Part shown: positions 58,338 to 64,000 of the stretch, piece by piece | How the letters are laid out: each line of letters starts with the position of its first letter | Numbering within the stretch: position 1 is the first letter of the stretch | DNA from: Sporosarcina ureae | Lineage (GTDB): Bacteria > Bacillota > Bacilli > Bacillales_A > Planococcaceae | Assembly: GCF_002109325.1 (NCBI RefSeq) | Contig: NZ_CP015348.1 | Location: forward strand, 1,429,001-1,493,000 | Direction of reading: 5' to 3' | Length of the DNA stretch: 64,000 nucleotides | The notes under the pieces: generated by a model | Seen by the model: the letters and a program-made list of their open reading frames with translations, nothing else | Told to the model about the DNA's origin: nothing | Database searches by the model: none | Program-made: the position numbers and the translations under genes

Positions 58338-60005
58338 ATGACTGAACATCCTAATGCGTTACTAAAAAGTGAAGTACTTTCAACAGTACAAGCAGAAGAA
58401 TTTGATGTATTAATCATCGGGGGCGGCATTACGGGGGCTGGAATTGCCTTGGATGCTGCCAGCCGTGGCATGAAAACGGTGCTTGTGGAAATGCAGGATT
58501 TTGCTGCAGGGACGTCCAGCCGTTCTACAAAAATGATTCATGGCGGCTTGCGATACCTGAAAAACCTTGAAGTGAAGATCGTTGCGGAAACAGGCAAGGA
58601 ACGGGCAGTTGTCTATGAAAATGGACCCCATGTGACGAAGCCCGAGTGGCTGCTTTTGCCGATTTATAAGGACGGATCAATGGGTAAATTCACTACCTCT
58701 ATCGGTTTACGCGTCTATGATTTTTTGGCGGGCGTGAAAAAAGAAGAACGAAAAAGCATGTTGACCAGAGAAAGAGCGTTGCATGCGGAGCCTAAACTCA
58801 GGGCTGAAGGGTTACTTGGGGCTGGCCGTTTCGTTGAATACCGATCGGATGATGCCCGACTGACGATTGAAGTGATGAAAGAAGCTGTCAGTCAAGGCGC
58901 GACTGTATTCAATTATACAAAAGTGACCGATTTTATTTACAATGAAGGAAAAGTTGCAGGCGTAAGCGTAGTTGACCAATTGAGCGGCAAAACTAGTGAA
59001 ATACGCGCAAAAACAATAGTGAACGCCGCCGGTCCATGGGTGGATACATTGAGGGAGAAAGACAACTCCTTGGATGCACGGGAAATTCGTTTGACGAAGG
59101 GCATTCATCTCGTTTTCGACCAAAGTGTATTCCCTTTGAATCAGATTGTTTACTTTGACACGCCAGATGGCCGGATGGTGTTGGCAATCCCACGGGACGG
59201 GAAAACGTACGTCGGGACGACAGACACTGACTACAAAGGGGATATGGTTCATCCCCGAATGACCGTAAGCGACCGCGATTATTTGATGGACGCAATCGCA
59301 CTCATTTTTCCGAAGTTGACCATTTCAGCAAGTGATATTGAATCCAGCTGGGTTGGGTTACGGCCTTTGATCAATGAAAAAGGCAAAGGCGCATCCGAAG
59401 TTTCAAGGAAAGATGAGATTTGGGCGTCCGCTTCAGGCTTAATCACAATTGCTGGTGGCAAATTGACGGGCTATCGAAAAATGGCGGAAACGATTGTAGA
59501 TGTCGTCGCATCAAAACTCAAAACAGATACAGGAACAATATTTTCTCCGTCCAGCACGAAGAATATGCCCATTTCGGGCGGACACGTCGGAGGTTCCCGA
59601 AACTTTGAAACGTTCATGTACCGGAAGATCAAACAAGGCGTACAGCTCGGATTGGACCAAGAAAGAGCGCAGTCCCTCGTGAAAAAGTATGGCTCAAATG
59701 TAGATATCCTTTTTGATTTAATACAGAAAAATGAGCAGGCGGCGCAAGATTCTGGACTGCCCCTCTACCTATATGCGCAAGTTCTTTACTCAATCACAGA
59801 TGAATTCGTCCGTACACCCATCGACTTTTTTTGGCGACGTACGGGAGCATTACTGTTCGATATCCAATGGGTGAACGAGTGGAAAGTGCCCGTCCTTGAA
59901 ATGATGAGTAAAGAGCTGGGTTGGAGTGACGAGCAGAAAGCAAGTTTCCACGCCGACCTTGGAAAACATTTGCATGATGCGACTGTTCCGGTTGAGAGGG
60001 AATAG
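58338..60005 (+). CDS. glpD: Glycerol-3-phosphate dehydrogenase, FAD-dependent (second copy)
   Basis: 555 residues, paralogue of the protein at 36648. It has the same FAD motif (VLIIGGGITGAGIALDAASR), TSSRSTKMIHGGLRYL and GGKLTGYRKMAE. The two differ strongly toward the C-terminus and are not a recent duplication. ATG 58338 follows GTGGAGG; the upstream GTG 58320 overlaps that site. The -10 TATAAT at about 58294 is preceded by a small inverted repeat (TTTAG-TAAT-CTAAA). Unlike the first copy, there is no terminator leader or GlpP-like element, so regulation should differ. Confidence 0.9.
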   Translation: MTEHPNALLKSEVLSTVQAEEFDVLIIGGGITGAGIALDAASRGMKTVLVEMQDFAAGTSSRSTKMIHGGLRYLKNLEVKIVAETGKERAVVYENGPHVTKPEWLLLPIYKDGSMGKFTTSIGLRVYDFLAGVKKEERKSMLTRERALHAEPKLRAEGLLGAGRFVEYRSDDARLTIEVMKEAVSQGATVFNYTKVTDFIYNEGKVAGVSVVDQLSGKTSEIRAKTIVNAAGPWVDTLREKDNSLDAREIRLTKGIHLVFDQSVFPLNQIVYFDTPDGRMVLAIPRDGKTYVGTTDTDYKGDMVHPRMTVSDRDYLMDAIALIFPKLTISASDIESSWVGLRPLINEKGKGASEVSRKDEIWASASGLITIAGGKLTGYRKMAETIVDVVASKLKTDTGTIFSPSSTKNMPISGGHVGGSRNFETFMYRKIKQGVQLGLDQERAQSLVKKYGSNVDILFDLIQKNEQAAQDSGLPLYLYAQVLYSITDEFVRTPIDFFWRRTGALLFDIQWVNEWKVPVLEMMSKELGWSDEQKASFHADLGKHLHDATVPVERE

Positions 60006-60027
60006 TGTAAATAGGATTGATAAAAAC

Positions 60028-60065
60028 AGCCATCTCCAGATGCATGCCGGAGATGGCTATTTTTA
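60028..60065 (+). terminator. Terminator of the second glpD
   Basis: Stem AGCCATCTCC / GGAGATGGCT followed by ATTTTTAG. Confidence 0.85.
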
Positions 60066-60133
60066 GGTCCATTTCACGGGCAGTCATTTTTTAACCGACA
60101 ACGCAAACTTGGTTTTTTTCCAGTCTCTTTTGC

Positions 60134-60580
60134 CTAACAGAGTACGATATCTGCGGAATTGAATAATTCCTTAAGATCCGACACTTTCCCTTTTGCGTTA
60201 TCGACCAACCCAACACTTGCGGTGATTGAAACGAACTTTCCTTCGTATTCCACTTCTATACTTTTAATCGTTTCCGATAGCTGCTCGGCTTTCTTTTTCC
60301 CACCCTCAAGTGAAATGCCTTTCGGGATAACGACGAATTTGTCTCCACTAAATCGACCCATTAAGTCCGATTCTCTAAAAATCGTTGAGCAGTATTGACT
60401 AATCTGCTTCATAACAGCGTCACCCACTAGATGTCCGTATTCATCATTAATTTGCTTAAAGTTATCGATATCACATGCGATGCATATGATGCTTTCATTG
60501 TTCCAGGATGCTTTTTTAAGCCACTCATTTTTGGTACTTTCCAGATAGCAGCGATTGTATAATACTGTTAAATAGTCCAT
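60134..60580 (-). pseudogene. Degenerate stand-alone GGDEF domain
   Basis: 148 residues covering most of a diguanylate cyclase domain: MDYLTVLYNRCYL start, DIDNFKQINDEYGHLVGD substrate region. The active-site GGDEF is replaced by SGDKF (GRFSGDKFVVI), while the RxxD inhibitory site (RESD) just before it is kept. Coding-like sequence continues upstream of the ATG (IEKRAN) for about 11 codons to a TAA. At the end a TAG interrupts the usual LYxAK motif (ADIVLC, stop, then AKETGKK in frame). So it is cut at both ends and has lost catalysis. Probably a decaying remnant; a c-di-GMP-binding role through RESD is a remote alternative. Confidence 0.75.
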
Positions 60581-61030
60581 ATTGGCTCTCTTTTCAATGG
60601 AGTAAACACCACGTTAAATTTCAAGCTTAAGTTCTACTAACCCCCTATGTTAGTTAGGACATAAGGATGATGAAACGACTACACAAGTTTATTTACACAT
60701 TACAAAAGAAAAACAAAAAAAGGCCTCTCAAAAGTTTAGTCAACTAATGAGAAGCTCTCGAGCCTTATAATGATCAAAAATAAGTTTTAGGCATCAAAAA
60801 TGATGATGCATGACACAAAACCCTAGTATGAAAGGGTTCCTTTCTTTCTTACATCATGCCGCCCATCTATTACCCCCTGAAATACACAATCACACGGCAA
60901 ACAAACCCTTTAGAATCAACGATGTGAAAAATTAACCATTAATAAAAACGCCTGACATTCAACATGAACATGAACAAAGCATGAACATGAACTAAATAAT
61001 TGGTTGTAAAGTGCTCGGCACTGTCAACAC
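60581..61030. other. Intergenic region before the partition cassette
   Basis: 450 bp with no supported gene. It contains the 19-bp groEL-end repeat at 60848-60866 and otherwise AT-rich sequence. Confidence 0.6.
60848..60866 (-). other. groEL 3'-end-like repeat, possible attachment site
   Basis: Identical 19-mer to 47902-47920 (ATGGGCGGCATGATGTAAG on the minus strand). Both are also followed on the plus strand by CTATTAC, directly here and after a 10-bp gap at 47931. It marks the start of the plasmid/phage-like genes. Confidence 0.5.
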
Positions 61031-61270
61031 TTACAAAAACCCACTCATTGCATCCGCTTCATCTTCTATTGGACCATTTACTGGTTCACTTATAGAAGCT
61101 ACCTCTACAATCGGCACATCCACACGTGGACCACCTCGCATATCATCATCGATCAGCCGCTTAACATACTTGCTAAAACTCCCTCTCTCTGCTCGCTCTG
61201 CATACTCCAGTAATCGGCTATCGTATTCACTTACCATACTGAAACTGATCGTCTTAACTTTTCGAGTCAT
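61031..61270 (-). CDS. ParR-like small DNA-binding partner of ParM
   Basis: 79 residues, beginning TRKVKTISFSMVSEYDSRLLEYAERAER, which fits a ribbon-helix-helix fold (short strand, then two helices), with an acidic, proline-containing tail. In type II partition systems ParR binds the centromere repeats and one end of the actin filament. It overlaps the upstream parM-like gene by 4 bp. Assignment rests mostly on position and size. Confidence 0.7.
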   Translation of the reverse strand: MTRKVKTISFSMVSEYDSRLLEYAERAERGSFSKYVKRLIDDDMRGGPRVDVPIVEVASISEPVNGPIEDEADAMSGFL

Positions 61271-62127
61271 CCAAACGCACCCTTTGCTAATTTATAAAAT
61301 CCAATGGCATTGGCAAACACTGGACTGGATATAGTCACATGATTGCCCTCCTGCAGTGTAGGTTGCAACAGCTCCGCGTTACTATAATGTTGTTGGACAT
61401 AAGGCAGCATATCCTTCGCGATCCCTCCACATACCAACACGCTATCCACACGATCCCACTTTAATTTAGTTGTACTTCGGATTACACCTCGCGCTACTGA
61501 TGCCAGGTCTTCTTTATTGTTGACCGTTTCCATTCCGAAATTAAATGTATCGCTGGCGTTATTTATATACTTTTTATTGTTGATCGTCGCTGCATTAACC
61601 GTTCCACTTCCTATATCAATGATTCGTTTTAGTCCACCTTCTGGCACACACCAAAACGCACCTGAACCTTCTGCACCTACAGCAACTTCAACTATATTAA
61701 AAGTTACGTTATCGCCATTGACGGTAAAGCTGTGTTGTCCTGTGAGCATATCTTGTATACGTTGTTTGTCTGCACTCTTGTGGGAGACAATCGGCTGTCC
61801 AGTGACCAGACTAACATCCGTTATATCAATGCCGTACTTTTTACCGTATCGGTAGATGGCGAGCAGTACGCGGATCTTCGTATCTTCATGCGCCTTAGTA
61901 TCTCCAAACATGGAGCCGCCCCCAAACTCATCTTCATAGACGGCAATCGATCCGGCAAAACCTTTCCTTCCATTAATATCGAACTCCATATCATCGTCAC
62001 CGTGGCTCTCCACAATGTTTCTTTCAAACCAATCGCATATTGCAGTGCGGTAAGAATCTGTACCATATGGACCCGCAACCTTAGCTTTGTGATTACCTGC
62101 ATCGATACCCAATATTAGTTTACTCAA
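61267..62127 (-). CDS. parM: ParM/Alp-type actin-like plasmid segregation protein
   Basis: 286 residues, actin/Hsp70 ATPase fold. Phosphate-binding motif 1 is ILGIDAGNHKAK, motif 2 is RIIDIGSGTVNAA and the adenosine motif is VLVCGGIAKDM. Such proteins form filaments that push sister plasmids apart. It is somewhat shorter than E. coli R1 ParM (about 320). Three ~30-bp repeats lie directly upstream and a ParR-like gene directly downstream, giving a complete parC-parM-parR order. Presence in a chromosome-like context suggests an integrated plasmid, phage-plasmid or conjugative element. Confidence 0.87.
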   Translation of the reverse strand: MSKLILGIDAGNHKAKVAGPYGTDSYRTAICDWFERNIVESHGDDDMEFDINGRKGFAGSIAVYEDEFGGGSMFGDTKAHEDTKIRVLLAIYRYGKKYGIDITDVSLVTGQPIVSHKSADKQRIQDMLTGQHSFTVNGDNVTFNIVEVAVGAEGSGAFWCVPEGGLKRIIDIGSGTVNAATINNKKYINNASDTFNFGMETVNNKEDLASVARGVIRSTTKLKWDRVDSVLVCGGIAKDMLPYVQQHYSNAELLQPTLQEGNHVTISSPVFANAIGFYKLAKGAFG

Positions 62128-62143
62128 TAATAAAACCTCCCCA

Positions 62144-62227
62144 TGTATTACGCATGTAATAAATCTGGACGTTTGTAGTACGCCGGTAATACATCCAGGT
62201 GCTTTGTATTGCGCTTGTAATAAATCT
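62144..62227 (-). repeat. parC-like iterons
   Basis: Three direct repeats 30-31 bp apart starting at 62144, 62174 and 62205: TGTATTACGCATGTAATAAA, TGTAGTACGCCGGTAATACA, TGTATTGCGCTTGTAATAAA, each followed by TC. Each unit is itself a small inverted repeat (TTACGCATGTAA). Located between the divergent parM and the next gene, as a ParR binding site would be. Confidence 0.78.
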
Positions 62228-62288
62228 TATGTCGTTGCTGTATAAAATATACCTAAACCGTCCACACTCTATTTAAGGAGTGAAGACA

Positions 62289-62387
62289 ATGACCAAAAAA
62301 GACACATCTAAATTAGCGGCAGCCATGATTAAAAACTCGGAAAAGTACAGCATCCCAGTACGCAAGAAGCCTAAACCTAAAAAGTGA
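62289..62387 (+). CDS. Small basic peptide, 32 residues
   Basis: Frame MTKKDTSKLAAAMIKNSEKY followed by SIPVRKKPKPKK. AAGGAG lies 8 bp before the ATG and a -10-like TATAAA is near 62240. Very basic C-terminus. It is divergent from parM across the iterons. A hairpin (CCACAC / GTGTGG, 62430-62448) lies between it and the next gene. Function unknown. Confidence 0.5.
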   Translation: MTKKDTSKLAAAMIKNSEKYSIPVRKKPKPKK

Positions 62388-62481
62388 GCATACCTCTCCC
62401 CTACCGCGGCATATCATGAGTTATGGCTGCCACACAATCACAGTGTGGTGAGGCTAAACCGTCAAATGAAGGGATGAGAGA

Positions 62482-63108
62482 GTGGGGGAGAGGAAGGTAA
62501 GAAGCGATAAAAAGCGTAGTATCAACCCGACTGTCAGCTTGGAGTTACGTGATTGCATATATCGCCTGGCATTTATAACGGAGACACCCATTAAAGATGT
62601 GATCGCGGATATCTTAATAGAAGGTAGTCAACGCAAAAAGCCAATGGACCACCTATCAAAACACTTTATTCGTGATGTGAGGATCGGCAACTCATTATAT
62701 ATGGGAGACAATCAACGTGTAACAATTAACAGGCAATCAGCTACCGGTAAGACTGTCAGGATATCCACACGAGTGACGCAAGGCATGTACAGCGATTTAG
62801 AAGGTATCGCCTACTCAATGGGCAGTTCAGTTTCTAAAGCTTGCGCATTACTGCTAGAAGCGACGATACGAGATGTGGAGTTTGTAAATGAATTTGTAAA
62901 AAGATATATAGAAGCAAATGTGGATGAAAAGAGAATGAAGGAATTAAAGAAGGTACTAAAATACATTAATGCAGGCAACCCATATGATGAACGTATGTCG
63001 TGGCCTACCCTACTCTCCTACCTTGTAGATGAAGTAAAAGTAGGCGCGGAAAAGCTACAAGATACCGTACAGGATTTTGTTATTAGTAGATGGGATAAAG
63101 GGGAGTAG
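62482..63108 (+). CDS. Putative DNA-binding protein with two RHH-like segments
   Basis: 208 residues. Two similar segments (SINPTVSLELRDCIYRLAFI around residue 15 and VRISTRVTQGMYSDLEGIAY around 90) each suggest a strand followed by helices, as in ribbon-helix-helix proteins, with predicted helices after them. The C-terminus is helical and charged. Start GTG 62482 is uncertain; AAGGGATG lies upstream. It may control replication, copy number or partition of the element. No specific family recognised. A short hairpin with T-run overlaps the stop codon. Confidence 0.55.
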   Translation: MGERKVRSDKKRSINPTVSLELRDCIYRLAFITETPIKDVIADILIEGSQRKKPMDHLSKHFIRDVRIGNSLYMGDNQRVTINRQSATGKTVRISTRVTQGMYSDLEGIAYSMGSSVSKACALLLEATIRDVEFVNEFVKRYIEANVDEKRMKELKKVLKYINAGNPYDERMSWPTLLSYLVDEVKVGAEKLQDTVQDFVISRWDKGE

Positions 63109-63366
63109 TTACCTCTCCTTTTATTCTGATGTCCGCTATTTGTTTTGTGGAATTGTGGGAGATTCACCCGAGCTCGTCGTTCGACTAGTTCGAAGGTTTT
63201 GGTTACTCAAAAAAGAAAAATCAATTCATGCTGATCCCCCCATACAAAAAAAGTACACGGTCAAAAGAGATCGCGTACTTATGAACAAGCGTTAAAAAAG
63301 TGTAAGGCAAACCTTATGATATTGGTTGACTAGGTGAACAACCAAATCTCCATTTAAAACTACCTC
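63109..63366. other. Short intergenic region
   Basis: 258 bp between convergent genes. A terminator-like hairpin (AAAGGGGAG / CTCTCCTTTT) at its left edge overlaps the stop at 63108. Nothing else supported. Confidence 0.5.
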
Positions 63367-64000
63367 CTATACCATATTGAAATCTACAGCTTCTAATTTT
63401 TTAACGAGCATTGTTGTTATTTTATCAATATCAGATTCTTCTTTTACTACAATGTGATCTGCCAACTTTGCAATATTTATTGACCATTTGCTTTCATTCT
63501 TGGTAGTAGTTGTTGCAGAAGTATTGTTATTTATTACACCGTTCCCCCGATAACTTTCAGCTTTAGGTCTAGGGAGTACGGCTTCATATTTAGGCATCTC
63601 AGAAACATATTTATTCTTGTTAATAGTTGTTGCAGAAGTAGTGTTTTCTACGACATTCCCTTTACTTTTTCGGTAACGTTCTGCTTCAGACTTAGGTAAT
63701 ATTTGTTCGTCCTTATGCAGTTCTGCCACATACCCGTCGTACGGCACTCTGCGTAAACCAGTAGCGTGGGAGCCTTGGATTAACCCATCACCACCGAATA
63801 CTTTTGGTATTCCTATCTTCGGCATTTTAAAATTACTGACAGAGCTTTTAAAGTCATCCCATTTATCTTTTAGCTTTCCGAAGAAGTCCAAGACAGGTTG
63901 CATTGCTGTCAGAATATTTTCTTTCATCGATGCGAATTTTTCCTTTGTTGTTTTCCATAGGCTGACTGCAGCTGCTTTGATTTTATCCCAGTTTTTATAA
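63367..64000 (-). CDS. Phage tail tape-measure protein, C-terminal part (continues beyond window)
   Basis: The frame is open to the window edge; residues before the ATG at 63927 (NWDKIKAAAVSLWKTTKEKF) continue the same amphipathic helix pattern, so the true start lies beyond 64000. LIQGSHATGLRRVPYDGYVA followed by ELHKDEQIL is a hallmark near the end of phage tail-length tape-measure proteins. A shorter duplicate of the block around KSEAERYRKSKG recurs as RPKAESYRGNG, each followed by a NTTSATT-like stretch, so an internal duplication occurred. Indicates prophage tail genes to the right of the window. Confidence 0.8.
   Translation of the reverse strand, partial: YKNWDKIKAAAVSLWKTTKEKFASMKENILTAMQPVLDFFGKLKDKWDDFKSSVSNFKMPKIGIPKVFGGDGLIQGSHATGLRRVPYDGYVAELHKDEQILPKSEAERYRKSKGNVVENTTSATTINKNKYVSEMPKYEAVLPRPKAESYRGNGVINNNTSATTTTKNESKWSINIAKLADHIVVKEESDIDKITTMLVKKLEAVDFNMV

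Noticed and set aside
62144..62227. Possible CRISPR array
   Set aside because: Only three degenerate units with no unique spacers of constant length; palindromic units beside parM fit centromere iterons better. No cas genes.
63077..63295. 72-residue frame after the RHH-like gene
   Set aside because: Overlaps the previous gene and its terminator, no ribosome site, low-complexity ending.

Overview
The window reads as chromosomal DNA of a low-GC Gram-positive of the Bacillales. Genes have strong AGGAGG-type ribosome binding sites, sigma-A promoters and intrinsic terminators. S-box (SAM-I) riboswitches and GlpP-type antitermination leaders also occur. Gene content (metNPQ, hutUIH, glpPFKD, mtn genes, a BaP4H-like prolyl hydroxylase) fits the Planococcaceae, for example a Sporosarcina relative; this placement is from memory of gene content, not from a search. 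No rRNA, tRNA or CRISPR array was seen.

Layout. 1-10.5 kb: the end of a fused L-serine dehydratase, a SAM-riboswitch-controlled methionine ABC transporter, mtnE, a tRNA-dihydrouridine synthase, a betaine transporter, an RNase H-fold protein and a secreted SH3b protein. 11.2-18.4 kb and 28.6-36.4 kb: two direct copies of a five-gene block (small protein, EamA permease, unknown protein, ThDP enzyme, GAF-GAF-PAS-GGDEF-EAL protein), plus a LiaF-like gene that is intact in copy 2 and a remnant in copy 1. The first 2.4 kb of the block is nearly identical between copies; the rest has clearly diverged. An inactivated IS30-family element abuts the left edge of copy 2. 18.5-27.2 kb, between the copies: a histidine-utilisation cluster (hutU, hutI, hutH, a YuiF-like transporter and a CntK-like amino-acid racemase) with an AraC-type regulator upstream.

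36.4-41.5 kb: glpD, glpP, glpF and glpK. glpD and glpF each have a terminator-containing leader sharing the same sequence element, so GlpP probably controls both. 41.5-46 kb: mixed single genes. 46-47.9 kb: an intact IS1182-type element. 47.9-60.9 kb: a stretch bounded by two 19-bp direct repeats that equal the 3' end of a groEL gene. It carries scattered methionine-salvage genes (mtnD, mtnX, mtnW, mtnK), a SAM-riboswitch-controlled sugar-alcohol-type permease, a molybdopterin oxidoreductase, a second glpD, a frameshifted msrA, a degenerate GGDEF gene and three copies of a structured repeat. 60.9-64 kb: a parMRC-like partition cassette with centromere-like iterons, then the C-terminal part of a phage tail tape-measure protein running off the window. 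This suggests the edge of a prophage or phage-plasmid.

How genes work together. MetNPQ, MtnE/W/X/D/K and the permease form a SAM-responsive sulfur network (uptake of methionine and probably methylthioribose, then recycling to methionine); mtnA and mtnB are not in the window. Hut enzymes take L-histidine to formiminoglutamate; the racemase could feed D-histidine into them. GlpF-GlpK-GlpD convert external glycerol to dihydroxyacetone phosphate.
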